This document shows positions 44,001 to 52,190 of a DNA stretch of 52,273 bases, piece by piece. The position numbers and the translations under genes were made by a program. Each line of letters starts with the position of its first letter. The first letter of the stretch is position 1. The stretch comes from an uncultured Erysipelotrichaceae bacterium (GTDB lineage: Bacteria > Bacillota_I > Bacilli_A > Erysipelotrichales > Erysipelotrichaceae), in the NCBI GenBank assembly GCA_949296305.1, contig CASFOT010000081.1, positions 1-52,273 on the forward strand, written 5' to 3'. The notes below the pieces were generated by a model. It did not search any database. It was given only the letters and a program-made list of their open reading frames with translations, and was not told where the DNA came from.

Positions 44001-45421
44001 AGCCAAGGGCACATGCGTACACGAAAGAAGTTTTCGGTGATGAACATGTCTTTCGTGCAGGTACCGTTGGTACCGTTCAGACACAGACAGCGTTTGGGTA
44101 CATCAAAGGATTTGAGGAAGCAATGGGCATCGAAGGAACGATGCGCAATCCGAAACGCATGGATCTGGCGAAATTGTGTGAAGGGGTGAAGCGTACGACC
44201 GGCCAGCATCCTGGCGGAATCGTTGTCGTGCCCCTCGATATGGATGTGCATGACTTTACCCCGGTTCAGTATCCAGCAAACAATCCGTTTGCAGACTGGA
44301 AGACGACCCACTTCGATTTCCATCAGATCCATGATAATATCTTAAAATTTGATATCTTGGGCCATGTAGATCCTACGGCGATGAAGATGCTGGAACGCAT
44401 GAGCGGAATTGATGTGCGCACGATACCGATGAATGATCCGGAGACGATGAGCATCTTTTCCAGCGTACAGGCATTGAATATCGATACGAGCAAAAATACA
44501 GAGGAAACCGGTGCAGCCGGTCTGCCTGAATTTGGCACGCCTTTCGTGCGTGGGATCTTAGAGCTGACCAGACCGACGACCTTTGACGAGCTGCTGAAGA
44601 TCTCTGGTTTGAGCCATGGTACCGATGTTTGGTTAGGAAATGCAAAAGATCTGATCGACCGCGGCATCTGTACGCTGAAAAGCGTTATCGGATGTCGTGA
44701 TGACATCATGGTCTATTTATTGCATAAAGGAATGAAGCCAAAGCTTGCCTTTACGATCATGGAATCTGTTCGTAAAGGAAAAGGTTTGAAAGATGAATGG
44801 ATCACAGAAATGAAAGCAAACGGAGTAGAAGACTGGTATATCGATTCTTGCAAGAAGATCAAATACATGTTCCCAAAAGCACATGCGGTCGCTTATGTCA
44901 TGATGGCCGTACGCATTGCTTGGTTCAAGGTCCATATGCCGTTGGTTTATTACTGCATGTTCTTTTCCATTCGCTGCGATGCCTATGACATCGAGACGAT
45001 GATCAATGGAGAGGCCAGCATTCGCCAGCGCATGGCACAGATCCAAGAGCTTTCTCGCAGCAATGATCGTAATGTGAAGCCGAGCAAAAAAGACTTAGAT
45101 ACGTATTCGACATTGGAATTAGCATTAGAGATGGTGCTGCGCGGATATCATTTCTCCAATATCGATATCAATCGATCGGCGGCCAGCGAGTTTATCATTG
45201 ATACAGAGCATAAGAATGCGATCATTCCTCCATTTACCAGCATTGATGGACTGGGCGCCAGCGTTGCAGAATCCATCGTAAAAGCACGGGAAGAAGCACC
45301 ATTCTTGTCAAAAGAAGATCTGTTGAAACGAAGTTCGCTCAGCGGTTCCTTGTTGAAAAAACTGGATGCGCTCAATGCACTGGAAGGATTGCAGGAAGAA
45401 AATCAGTTATCCTTGTTTTAA
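41093..45421 (+). CDS. polC: DNA polymerase III, PolC type
   Basis: A 1442-residue replicative polymerase of low-GC Gram-positives. Order: an OB-fold region at about 190-290, the PHP domain first half (VELHVHSNFSEMDG, about 302), an inserted DEDD 3'-5' proofreading exonuclease beginning VFDLETTGL at about 395, the rest of PHP, a four-cysteine zinc site (CPKC...CPNC, about 905-935) and the palm with DIDLNFS near residue 958. The C-terminal part contains a tandem helix-hairpin-helix and ends in SLF, near the LSLF beta-clamp-binding motif (QLSLF). The start ATG 41093 is behind AAGAGGG; the upstream frame is rejected. Length fits PolC (1430-1460). Essential for replication. Confidence 0.96.
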   Translation: MELKIKEFVNKLALDEESRSWIETGSFSMRPVYHRNNNLLELQIKLKKALPYMVYHRLLSRLHMYLKAKIDLQIEAEDGNVAIRDLLDYIQHLAQRKPSARIFEEVMPSIHEHTILYQVQDEMIKEQLDAGVVLLKDFLEKAGITMEIKIEIKQVSEAIPVVKCENVPIKNPPLTEPKKDHGFRHRKISLKDYMKVDIKDLQDGMSNVMIHGHIFQSEITTFKNGKSMQTLYLSDDDDAIIIKRFERGATTKEELESIREGDTVTAYGQAVMDSFLSDLVFMPNQIEKVEAPKRNDLAEEKRVELHVHSNFSEMDGVCDIAQFIKTADAWGMDAIACTDHLVAQAFPKAQSTLAAVNKNREKPMKVLYGVEMNMVDPDLQIVYHPNDTILEEGTYCVFDLETTGLSARYDHIIEFGGVIVENRSCVKSLQLFVRPPHELSAFTTELTGISEKDVQQAASFEECVDQILDFIGDHILVAHNASFDFSFLNSALRRIGRKPLTNPVIDTLDLARSLQTERKSYTLGAIARSYGIAYDQEVAHRADYDADVLAQTFLHMLNELRDIQTLNDLQGRQNPESFKKVRTKHVVVLAKNQCGLKELFELVTLSHTTYLAYNGKTALSGVAEPRIPRIEIEKRRMNGNLLIGSACANGEVFEMAQTRDVDVLREVMQFYDYIELQPLANYQYLIDRNSIIDQARLKEILNGIIDMADELGKPIVATSDAHYVHPNQKRIRDIYINSQAIGGLRHPLYIYNSEKRHQFHAPDQHLRTTKEMLDAFAWTGERAYEFVVTNTNRIADQIEMIYPVKDKLYPPDIEGSDQKLREICYQNAHKKYGEVLPDIVEQRLKRELDAIIGAGYYVVYYISHLLVKKSLDDGYLVGSRGSVGSSFVATMSEITEVNPLAPHYVCPKCKYSHFYTDGSVLNGFDLPDKKCPNCGTIMRGDGQDIPFETFLGFEGDKVPDIDLNFSGDYQPRAHAYTKEVFGDEHVFRAGTVGTVQTQTAFGYIKGFEEAMGIEGTMRNPKRMDLAKLCEGVKRTTGQHPGGIVVVPLDMDVHDFTPVQYPANNPFADWKTTHFDFHQIHDNILKFDILGHVDPTAMKMLERMSGIDVRTIPMNDPETMSIFSSVQALNIDTSKNTEETGAAGLPEFGTPFVRGILELTRPTTFDELLKISGLSHGTDVWLGNAKDLIDRGICTLKSVIGCRDDIMVYLLHKGMKPKLAFTIMESVRKGKGLKDEWITEMKANGVEDWYIDSCKKIKYMFPKAHAVAYVMMAVRIAWFKVHMPLVYYCMFFSIRCDAYDIETMINGEASIRQRMAQIQELSRSNDRNVKPSKKDLDTYSTLELALEMVLRGYHFSNIDINRSAASEFIIDTEHKNAIIPPFTSIDGLGASVAESIVKAREEAPFLSKEDLLKRSSLSGSLLKKLDALNALEGLQEENQLSLF

Positions 45422-45423
45422 AG

Positions 45424-45450
45424 AGGAAGTCATCGTGACCTCCTTTTTTC
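45424..45450 (+). terminator. Terminator of polC
   Basis: AGGAAGTCA, loop TCG, TGACCTCCT with one mismatch, then TTTTTC; 3 bp after the polC stop. Confidence 0.75.
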
Positions 45451-45560
45451 TTTTGTCAATGTAACCTCTATCTTTTTCGGCTTATGAAACGTTGTGGAAA
45501 AAAGATTGGGAAAGAGTGGAAAAACAGTGAAAAGAACTGTACTTTCCTATGTGAATTCTT

Positions 45561-45566
45561 TATAAT
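45561..45566 (+). promoter_or_regulatory. -10 box of the lactate permease promoter
   Basis: Perfect TATAAT 27 bp before the ATG; the -35 at the right spacing (TGTACT) is poor. Confidence 0.5.
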
Positions 45567-45592
45567 GTTACAGAAAAAGGAGTGGGAGAAGG

Positions 45593-47149
45593 ATGGAATT
45601 TGGTATGTTCCTTTTGGGCCTGAGCCCGATCTTATGGATGATCATCGCACTTTGCGGATTTAAGATGGCTGGATATAAAGCAAGCTTTGTAGCGATGATA
45701 TTAGCGGCTATCCTTTCAATCAGTGTATGGAAGCTGCCAGTTCTCGATACGGCAACTGCTGCATTGGAGGGCTTTGCGATGGCAGTTTGGCCAATTATCT
45801 TGGTTATTATCGCTGCAGTATTTTTATACAACCTTTCTCTGCATACAGGGAAAATGGAAATCATCAAACAGATGATCACGAGCGTATCTGCAGATAAGCG
45901 CATCTTGGTGATACTGATTGGATGGTGTTTTGGCGGATTTATGGAAGGCATGGCAGGTTTTGGTACCGCGATTGCCATTCCTGCGGGTATGTTAGCCGGA
46001 TTAGGCTTTCCTCCATTATTGGCATGTCTGGTATGTCTGGTAGCAAATGGTACCCCTACACCGTTTGGTTCGATCGGTATCCCAACCGTGACTTTGGCAA
46101 ATTTGGTTGGTCTGGACAACGCAACGCTGGCATTCACAGAAACTTTACAGCTGGCACCGTTTATGATCTTAGCGCCGTTTTTGATGGTGATCATTACTGG
46201 TAAGGGAATCAAAGCATTAAAAGGGGTATTTATGATCACCCTTCTATCTGCACTTTCCTTCGTGCTGCCTCAATTGGCCGTTGCGTATTTTGTCGGCAGT
46301 GAATTAGCGGTTGTCGTAGGATCCATCTGTTCTTTGTTAGTGACGATCGTTGTATCCATGCGTCATGAAAAACGTGCTGGAACGCCTGATGAATATCGTA
46401 TGGAACAGACAACAAAACAAAGCATTCATTTAAAAGATGCCTTGATTGCCTGGGCACCGTTCATTCTTGTATTTGTATTTTTGTTATCAACGAGCAAATT
46501 GGTTGCACCACTCAATGCGTTCTTGAATCAGTTCAGCAGTGCAGTGCCAATTTACACGGGAGAAGGTGCTTCGCCATATACCTTTACCTGGATCAATACA
46601 CCAGGAATCTGGATCTTCTTATCTGCTTTCATTGGCGGATTTATCCAAGGCGCATCGTTTACGGGCATGCTTCGTGTATTAAAAGCAACGCTTGTGCAAA
46701 TGTCAAAGACGATGGTGACGATGTTATGTGTATTGGCAACAGCAAAGATCATGGGATACAGCGGAATGATTGCTAGCATTGCCAATATGTTCGTGTTGAC
46801 ATTAGGTTCATTCTACCCATTTGCTGCACCATTGATCGGTGCGTTAGGAACATTTGTTACCGGAAGCGGTACAAGTTCATCTGTTCTGTTTGGTAATGTA
46901 CAGCTGCAGGCAGCAGAAGCAATCGGTGCTAACGCATACTGGATGGTTGCTTTAAACAGCTTAGGTGTTGCTGTGGGCAAGATGATGGCACCACAGAGCT
47001 TGGCAATAGGATTAGTTGCAGTTAATGAAAGCGGAAAAGATGGTGAACTGCTCAAACGTGTATTTCCATACGCATTTGGTTTCCTGATTTTGATGGCATT
47101 GCTTGCTTTCTTTGGTATGGGCGTATTTGACATGTTGAATCTTGGATGA
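45593..47149 (+). CDS. lctP: L-lactate permease (LctP family)
   Basis: A 518-residue transporter with 12-14 membrane helices. GWCFGGFMEGMAGFGTAIAIPAGML and LVANGTPTPFGSIGIPTV are the LctP/GlcA hallmark with the conserved ME-G-x-x-G-F-G loop. The C-terminal half repeats the pattern with GTFVTGSGTSSSVLFGNVQ. It carries L-lactate (also glycolate) by H+ symport, in either direction according to the gradient. AAAAAGGAG precedes ATG. It is a single gene between terminator and promoter; there is no lactate dehydrogenase or lutABC neighbour. Whether it imports lactate or exports fermentation lactate cannot be told from the sequence. Confidence 0.93.
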   Translation: MEFGMFLLGLSPILWMIIALCGFKMAGYKASFVAMILAAILSISVWKLPVLDTATAALEGFAMAVWPIILVIIAAVFLYNLSLHTGKMEIIKQMITSVSADKRILVILIGWCFGGFMEGMAGFGTAIAIPAGMLAGLGFPPLLACLVCLVANGTPTPFGSIGIPTVTLANLVGLDNATLAFTETLQLAPFMILAPFLMVIITGKGIKALKGVFMITLLSALSFVLPQLAVAYFVGSELAVVVGSICSLLVTIVVSMRHEKRAGTPDEYRMEQTTKQSIHLKDALIAWAPFILVFVFLLSTSKLVAPLNAFLNQFSSAVPIYTGEGASPYTFTWINTPGIWIFLSAFIGGFIQGASFTGMLRVLKATLVQMSKTMVTMLCVLATAKIMGYSGMIASIANMFVLTLGSFYPFAAPLIGALGTFVTGSGTSSSVLFGNVQLQAAEAIGANAYWMVALNSLGVAVGKMMAPQSLAIGLVAVNESGKDGELLKRVFPYAFGFLILMALLAFFGMGVFDMLNLG

Positions 47150-47181
47150 GCACCATAGGGAGCTGCACTTAGCAAATCTGG

Positions 47182-47210
47182 TTGAAGTTTCACCTGCATT
47201 TTATTATAAT
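47182..47210 (+). promoter_or_regulatory. Promoter of the TPR-like membrane-protein gene
   Basis: TTGAAG (47182-47187), 17-bp spacer, TATAAT (47205-47210). Confidence 0.75.
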
Positions 47211-47248
47211 GTTGCTTGTATGAACAAACGAACAGGTGGTGAAAAAAC

Positions 47249-47929
47249 ATGGATAATCAGGGAAATATGATCGTTGTTTGGATCTTGGCTGTTGTATTGA
47301 TCGTTTTTGGCCTTGGGTATTTGCTGTTGAAATATCAGCGAGTGAATGCGATGAGCAAAGCAATCAAAGCAGGTGATTTTGAAAAGATCTTGGTATTATG
47401 CGATGAACCGCGGAATCGCAAGATGCTGGGCAACTATACGTGTGATCTTTATCAGTTTAATGCACTTCGTTCTTTGAAACGAATGGATGAGCTGAAAGAG
47501 GCTTTGGATGAAGCAATTGCCAATTATGGCGGTCAAGAACTAGAGAAAATTTTAGAATTATATTATCATTATTTCTTAAATCATAAAGACTATACGTATG
47601 CACTGAAGCTGTTGAGTGATATTCGTGATACAGGAAACAATCCTTTTATTCTTTGCAGCGAATGGAGCTATCAGGTCATTGCAGAAGGCCGGCATGATCT
47701 GTTCAATGCCATGGAAGATGCAGTCAATGCCAATACATTTAAAGGGTATTCCTTAGGCATTGTCCTATATTTGATGGGTCTGCAGTTGGAATGGGAAGGC
47801 GGTTTAGAAGAAGCAAAAGGATATTACCAAACAGCTATGGAGTGTCTTCCGCCATTGGCTATTTATAAGACCTTGTGTGAACGTCATATTGATGCGGTCG
47901 ATGACCGCATGGACACGGCAGATGCATAA
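47249..47929 (+). CDS. Membrane-anchored TPR-like protein, unknown function
   Basis: A 226-residue protein with one N-terminal membrane helix (about 8-27) and a cytoplasmic all-helical domain. Helix pairs at about 32-60 (AMSKAIKAGDFEKILVLCDE), 66-95 (FNALRSLKRMDELKEALDEAI), 100-128 (YHYFLNHKDYTYALKLLSDI) and 170-200 (LMGLQLEWEGGLEEAKGYYQTAM) have the 34-residue-like spacing of TPRs, but only the last matches the TPR consensus (W...G..E.A...Y..A). I do not recognise the family. AGGTGGTG lies 8 nt before ATG. Single gene. It may be a scaffold. Confidence 0.75.
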   Translation: MDNQGNMIVVWILAVVLIVFGLGYLLLKYQRVNAMSKAIKAGDFEKILVLCDEPRNRKMLGNYTCDLYQFNALRSLKRMDELKEALDEAIANYGGQELEKILELYYHYFLNHKDYTYALKLLSDIRDTGNNPFILCSEWSYQVIAEGRHDLFNAMEDAVNANTFKGYSLGIVLYLMGLQLEWEGGLEEAKGYYQTAMECLPPLAIYKTLCERHIDAVDDRMDTADA

Positions 47930-47961
47930 AATTGATGACAGTATATGTATTTGATCTGATC

Positions 47962-48002
47962 ATGGATGTCTCTGTTACTTTGATAGGCGGCATCCATTTT
48001 TT
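47962..48002 (+). terminator. Terminator after the TPR-like gene
   Basis: ATGGATGTC (47962-47970), 18-nt loop, GGCATCCAT (47989-47997), one G-T pair, then TTTTTT. Confidence 0.65.
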
Positions 48003-48136
48003 AACTTTTGCGGATATTTTTGACAAATGGCTGAATTCAGGGATCAAACGATCCATCAATGTTTAAGAAACAGGTCAGATCAAATAATTAAATCATGTGA
48101 TATAACGAAGTAGGTTTTAATAAAAAGGAGAAAAAT

Positions 48137-49393
48137 ATGGCTAAAAGAATTATTCAAATTGAAGAAAAAGTTCCTTTTAAACTGATGCTGCCATTAAGCA
48201 TTCAGCATATGTTTGCAATGTTTGGCGCTTCTGTGCTGGTGCCGTTCTTGTTTGGAATCAATCCGGCGATCGTTTTATTGATGAACGGTATAGGAACTTT
48301 ATTATTTATGTTGATCACGAAAGGAAAAGCACCGGCATATTTGGGAAGCAGTTTTGCTTTTATTGCACCTGCAAATATCGTTATTGCTCAGTTTGGCTAT
48401 GAGTATGCACTTGGCGGTTTCGTCGCTGTTGGCTTTTGTGGCTGTCTGCTGGCTGCCCTGATCAAAAAATTTGGGACGAAATGGATCGATATCGTTCTCC
48501 CTCCTGCTGCAATGGGACCGGTCGTAGCTTTGATTGGTTTAGAATTATCAAGCAATGCAGCCAGCACGGCAGGTTTATTAGATGAAGTGATCGATCCAAG
48601 TAACGTGATCGTGTTTGGCGTGACATTAGGTGTTGCAATCGTAGGCAGTGTTTGTTTCAAGAAATTCTTGAGCGTCATTCCTATTTTGATCGCGGTCATC
48701 TGCGGATACCTAGCTGCTGTGTGCTGTGGGATGATCGATTTCTCACCGGTGATGGAAGCTCATTTCTTTGCACTTCCTGCATATACCTCGCCCAAATTTA
48801 ATCTTAGTGCCATTTTGATGATCTTGCCGGTCATCCTAGTTATTGCTTCTGAGCATATTGGTCATCAGATCGTTACTGGAGAAGTCGTTGGACGCGATCT
48901 GATCAAAGATCCGGGACTACATCGGTCATTGTTTGCAGACAACTTCTCTACGATGCTGTCAGGTTTTATCGGCTCAGTTCCAACAACTACGTATGGAGAG
49001 AACATCGGTGTTATGGCAATAACGGGTGTTTATTCCGTTCAGGTTATCGCGGGTGCAGCGATCCTTTCGATCATCTGTTCTTTTATTGGTCCTCTAGCAG
49101 CATTGATCCAAACGATACCAAATCCTGTGATCGGTGGTATCAGCTTCTTGCTTTACGGTATGATCGGTACCAGTGGTCTAAGGATCTTGGTTGATAAACG
49201 AGTTGATTATGGCAAGAGCATCAATTTGATCTTAACATCTGTTGTCTTTGTTACCGGCCTGAGCGGAGTGGTCGTAGTGATTGGTACTACTTCATTGACA
49301 GGCATGGTGCTTGCATGCATCACTGCGATGGGGATGTCTTTATTGTTCTATCTGTTTGATAAGCTTCATCTGTTGAACAAAGAGGAAGAATGA
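48137..49393 (+). CDS. uraA: Uracil permease (NCS2/UraA type)
   Basis: A 418-residue nucleobase:cation symporter-2 with about 14 helices. QHMFAMFGASVLVPFLFGI is the conserved N-terminal helix with the Q-H pair, LGSSFAFIAP is the TM3 half-helix, and ASEHIGHQIVTGEVVGRDLIKDPGLHRSL with its Glu (TM8) plus TTTYGENIGVMAITGVYS (TM10) form the substrate site of uracil permeases. It brings in uracil with H+. AAAAGGAG precedes ATG. No pyr genes and no PyrR-binding loop were recognised upstream; the -10 candidate TATAAC near 48102 is weak. A perfect-stem terminator follows. Confidence 0.9.
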   Translation: MAKRIIQIEEKVPFKLMLPLSIQHMFAMFGASVLVPFLFGINPAIVLLMNGIGTLLFMLITKGKAPAYLGSSFAFIAPANIVIAQFGYEYALGGFVAVGFCGCLLAALIKKFGTKWIDIVLPPAAMGPVVALIGLELSSNAASTAGLLDEVIDPSNVIVFGVTLGVAIVGSVCFKKFLSVIPILIAVICGYLAAVCCGMIDFSPVMEAHFFALPAYTSPKFNLSAILMILPVILVIASEHIGHQIVTGEVVGRDLIKDPGLHRSLFADNFSTMLSGFIGSVPTTTYGENIGVMAITGVYSVQVIAGAAILSIICSFIGPLAALIQTIPNPVIGGISFLLYGMIGTSGLRILVDKRVDYGKSINLILTSVVFVTGLSGVVVVIGTTSLTGMVLACITAMGMSLLFYLFDKLHLLNKEEE

Positions 49394-49413
49394 CGTAGAT
49401 GGAGGATGATCGG

Positions 49414-49445
49414 ACGGTTCGAAAGGAGCTTCGAACCGTTTTTTA
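49414..49445 (+). terminator. Terminator of uraA
   Basis: ACGGTTCGAA (49414-49423), 6-nt loop, TTCGAACCGT (49430-49439), then TTTTT. Confidence 0.9.
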
Positions 49446-49487
49446 TGTTCACCAAACAGGAAAAGGAGATTCAGGTCTGATCGCTGC

Positions 49488-49530
49488 AAAAAAAAAGATC
49501 AAATCTGATACATGATCTTCGATTTGATCC
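49488..49530 (-). terminator. Terminator of yigZ
   Basis: Minus-strand GATCAAATC (49521-49529), 15-nt loop, GATTTGATC (49497-49505), then nine T's. Confidence 0.85.
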
Positions 49531-49543
49531 TTGAGGGATTCCA

Positions 49544-50152
49544 TCATTTATCAACTTCACATAAGACCTCTTTATCATAGACCGGAATATAATTTCCATT
49601 GGTAAGCGAGCAGATTTCTTCTCGATTGTCTTCTTCACATAAATATGCATAGCATACATCTTCTTCATATCGTTTTTCCAAGATGAGGATCCCTTTTTCA
49701 CGAAAATAGTGGTCTAATCGTCCGATCAACGCGTAGTCAAAATGAAGTTCATATCGTTTCAGCCATTTTTTTTCTACGAGGACAGCTTCATCTAATGCAT
49801 GCGAAACACTTTTTGCATAAGCGCGGATCAAGCCGCCTGCACCAAGCTTGATACCGCCAAAATAACGAACGGTTACGGCAGTGATATCTTGCATCTGATG
49901 ATGATCCAGACATTCCAGCATCGGCACCCCAGCAGTGCCTGCAGGTTCGCCATCGTCATTGCTGCGGCGGATCTCACTTTGTTCTCCGATCAAAAAGGCA
50001 TAACAATGATGGGTGGCGTTGGGATGCAGCTTTTTGATGGATTGGACAAATGCCTTTGCTTCTTCTTCGCTGTTCGTACGATGCAGATAAGTGATAAAGC
50101 GGCTTTTTTTGATTTCTAACTCTGAAGTTGAATCTTCTTTGATTCGATACAT
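49544..50152 (-). CDS. YigZ/IMPACT-family protein
   Basis: A 202-residue protein of the UPF0029/IMPACT family. The first domain (about 1-125) contains KKSRFITYLHRTNSEEEAKAF, NATHHCYAF, SNDDGEPAGTAGVPML and AVTVRYFGGIKLGAGGLIRAY, the family core; the second (about 130-200) is the DUF1949 ferredoxin-like domain. The eukaryotic member binds GCN1, but the bacterial function is unproven, possibly linked to ribosomes. The start at ATG 50152 is preferred because a TATAAT (minus strand, 50168-50173) lies just 16 bp upstream, within the extra codons of the longer frame. GGTGAT is a weak ribosome binding site. Single-gene unit. Confidence 0.9.
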   Translation of the reverse strand: MYRIKEDSTSELEIKKSRFITYLHRTNSEEEAKAFVQSIKKLHPNATHHCYAFLIGEQSEIRRSNDDGEPAGTAGVPMLECLDHHQMQDITAVTVRYFGGIKLGAGGLIRAYAKSVSHALDEAVLVEKKWLKRYELHFDYALIGRLDHYFREKGILILEKRYEEDVCYAYLCEEDNREEICSLTNGNYIPVYDKEVLCEVDK

Positions 50153-50167
50153 AGCATCACCGAGTGC

Positions 50168-50173
50168 ATTATA
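50168..50173 (-). promoter_or_regulatory. -10 box of yigZ
   Basis: Minus-strand TATAAT; the predicted start near 50161 leaves a leader of about 9 nt before the chosen ATG. The -35 is poor. Confidence 0.5.
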
Positions 50174-50235
50174 ATATAAATGGCATGGAAACAAAAGGTG
50201 AATTCATCAAAATTCATGCAAAAGGGCATAGACTA

Positions 50236-50244
50236 TGCTATTAT
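50236..50244 (+). promoter_or_regulatory. Extended -10 promoter of the degV pair
   Basis: TGCTATTAT, giving a leader of about 125 nt before the first DegV gene. The leader starts with an AAACAG/CTGTTT hairpin; nothing else was recognised in it. Confidence 0.45.
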
Positions 50245-50374
50245 ATATAAGCAATAAACAGGATTTCTGTTTGTGAAAACCAGGTTGATGTGCAGCTGTT
50301 CTTTTGGTGTTCTCACAGATTTCGATCAAGAAAACGTTGCATCGATCTATTATGGAATAGTGGAGGAAAAGAAT

Positions 50375-51238
50375 TTGAAAATAGCAGTAATCAGTGACAG
50401 CGGAACAGGCTGGAGCGAAAAACAAGCAAAGGAAAAAGGCATCTTTTATCTGCCTTTACAAGTAAAATGCGGAGAAGAAGAATTTTTAGATGGTGTGGAT
50501 ATCACCGTGGAGGAATTATATGATCGTTTGCGTCGTGGGGAGATGCCGACGACATCGATGCCGCCGCTAGGACGTGTGGAAGCATTGTTTGAAGAGCTGA
50601 AGGAACAGGAATATGAGCATGTCATTGCTGTACCATTATCTGCGGGCATTTCATCAACCGCGAGCATGATCGAAGCTGCCGCAAAGCGTGCAGATCTGCC
50701 AATTACGATGATCGATCCATATACGACGGTGAATGCACAAGGATATTTGGCAGAATGTGCGGTTGCGCTGGCAAAACAAGGACTGGAACCGGCAGAAATC
50801 GAACGCCGTCTTAAAAACAGTGCAGAAAGCGCAAATACCTTATTGGTGCCAGATGATCTGGAACATCTCAAACGCGGCGGCCGTTTGACTCCATTGGCAG
50901 CTGCTTTAGGAAGCATGTTGAAGATCAAACCGATCTTGCAGCTGAACATTTCTACACAGGGAAAAGTGGATGTTCTTGATAAAGTGCGCACGATGTCAAA
51001 AGCGTTATCACGCATGGTAGAAGCCGCTAAAGAACAAGGGTTTGACCCGGCTACGTATGAATTGCGCTTGTTAGACAGCGAGGGCGGAGACAATGTCGAT
51101 ACCTTGCGCCGATTGCTGGAAGAGACCTTCCCAGGCTGTGTCATTGAACGCAGTCCGGTTTGTCCGGTCATTGCGGCACATACTGGATTAGGAGTAGTGG
51201 CAATCCAATATCAGAAAAAAGTGGAAGGTATTTCATAA
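50375..51238 (+). CDS. DegV-family fatty-acid-binding protein (first copy)
   Basis: A 287-residue DegV protein. DegV proteins bind a long-chain fatty acid and, as FakB, present it to the kinase FakA for phosphorylation and phospholipid synthesis. The N-terminal domain starts KIAVISDSGTGWS with the T/S-x-x-P-x lipid-head loop TSMPPLG, and VPLSAGISSTA is the second carboxylate-binding loop. The C-terminal domain holds LVPDDLEHLKRGGRLTPLAAALG. Start: TTG at 50375 with GGAGG 8 nt upstream. The frame runs back to 50273 without a ribosome binding site and with no DegV similarity. Followed after 22 bp by a paralogue. No fakA is present in the window. Confidence 0.85.
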   Translation: MKIAVISDSGTGWSEKQAKEKGIFYLPLQVKCGEEEFLDGVDITVEELYDRLRRGEMPTTSMPPLGRVEALFEELKEQEYEHVIAVPLSAGISSTASMIEAAAKRADLPITMIDPYTTVNAQGYLAECAVALAKQGLEPAEIERRLKNSAESANTLLVPDDLEHLKRGGRLTPLAAALGSMLKIKPILQLNISTQGKVDVLDKVRTMSKALSRMVEAAKEQGFDPATYELRLLDSEGGDNVDTLRRLLEETFPGCVIERSPVCPVIAAHTGLGVVAIQYQKKVEGIS

Positions 51239-51260
51239 AGACAGAAAGGAGTGATCGCAG

Positions 51261-52109
51261 ATGAAAACTGCATTTGTAACAGACAGTGGTACAGGAGAAA
51301 CCATTGAACAATTGTGGGAAGATGGTATTTACAGCGTGCCGTTGCAAGTAAGCGATGATCAACAGAATTATAATGATTCAGTAGATATTACGATCGATGA
51401 AGTATATCAAAAGATGCGCGAAGGAAAGATGCTGAGAACTTCTCTGCCATCTCTGGGTAAGATCGAAGAATTATTTGAAAAATTAAAAGCAGAAGGATAT
51501 GAACGGATCTTTGCGGTGCCGATCTGCAGCGGGCTTTCTGGCACGATTAATGCGATGGGCATGATCGCAAAACAATTAGATTTGGCCTTTGAATATGTAG
51601 ATTGCCATGTGACTGCGGTCGTACAGGGATATTTGATTCGTTTGGCTAAACGCATGAATGAAAATGGTAAAAGCATGGAAGAAATCAAAGAGGCTTGTGC
51701 TGCGGTCATTCATTCGACCGATACGCTTTTGTTGCCGGATGATCTGCAGCATTTGAAACGCGGCGGACGTTTGACTCCTTTGGCAGCTGCTCTGGGGGGA
51801 TTGCTGAAGATCAAACCAATCTTAGCGATCAATGAACAGACCCAAGGAAAAATTGACGTTGCCGGTAAAGTGCGGACGATGTCAAAAGCGATGGACACGG
51901 TGATCGAACGCATGAAACAGGCAGGTGTCGATCACGATTATGTCATCACGGTCGCCCATGCCGATGATCTGCAGCAAGCTGAAGTTTATCGTAAAAAAAT
52001 CGAGCAAGCGCTCGGAGATGTACATGTGAATGTGATCAAACTGGTCAGTGTTGTTGGCGTACATACGGGCAGAGGTTGCCAGGCATTGCAATATTTTAAA
52101 CCGATCTAA
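51261..52109 (+). CDS. DegV-family fatty-acid-binding protein (second copy)
   Basis: A 282-residue DegV protein, clearly paralogous to the preceding gene: KTAFVTDSGTGET, TSLPSLGK, VPICSGLSGTIN and LLPDDLQHLKRGGRLTPLAAALGGLLKIKPIL align along the whole length, with the strongest identity in the HLKRGGRLTPLAAALG block. Ligand loops differ (SLPSLG against SMPPLG; SGLSGT against AGISST), which fits separate fatty-acid preferences, as seen among FakB1/FakB2 sets. AAAGGAGTG lies 9 nt before ATG. It shares a transcript with the first copy and ends before two hairpins at 52118 and 52139. Confidence 0.88.
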   Translation: MKTAFVTDSGTGETIEQLWEDGIYSVPLQVSDDQQNYNDSVDITIDEVYQKMREGKMLRTSLPSLGKIEELFEKLKAEGYERIFAVPICSGLSGTINAMGMIAKQLDLAFEYVDCHVTAVVQGYLIRLAKRMNENGKSMEEIKEACAAVIHSTDTLLLPDDLQHLKRGGRLTPLAAALGGLLKIKPILAINEQTQGKIDVAGKVRTMSKAMDTVIERMKQAGVDHDYVITVAHADDLQQAEVYRKKIEQALGDVHVNVIKLVSVVGVHTGRGCQALQYFKPI

Positions 52110-52117
52110 GAATAATC

Positions 52118-52137
52118 AAGGCTGTTCAACAGCCTTT
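52118..52137 (+). terminator. Hairpin after the degV pair
   Basis: AAGGCTGT, loop TCA, ACAGCCTT; only a short T-run follows, so it may be a weak terminator or 3'-end stabiliser. Confidence 0.5.
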
Positions 52138-52138
52138 C

Positions 52139-52190
52139 AGACCGTTGACAAAGTCGCTCTTTGAGCAGACTTTGTCATACGGTCTTTTTT
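52139..52190 (+). terminator. Strong terminator after the degV pair
   Basis: AGACCGT (52139-52145) and ACAAAGTC (52148-52155) pair with GACTTTGT (52168-52175) and ACGGTCT (52179-52185), small internal loop, then TTTTTT. After it (52191-52273) I see no assignable feature. Confidence 0.85.

Noticed and set aside
45568-46239. 223-codon open frame antisense to the lactate permease
   Set aside because: Composition is low-complexity Ile/Pro/Ala, typical of an antisense shadow of a hydrophobic transporter; no start signal.
47930-48136. PyrR-type attenuator or purine riboswitch before the uracil permease
   Set aside because: No PyrR-binding loop and no conserved riboswitch core were found; only the upstream gene's terminator and a weak -10 are visible.
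49414-49439. tRNA T-arm-like GGTTCGAA sequence
   Set aside because: It is part of a perfect terminator stem and no acceptor or anticodon arm can be drawn.
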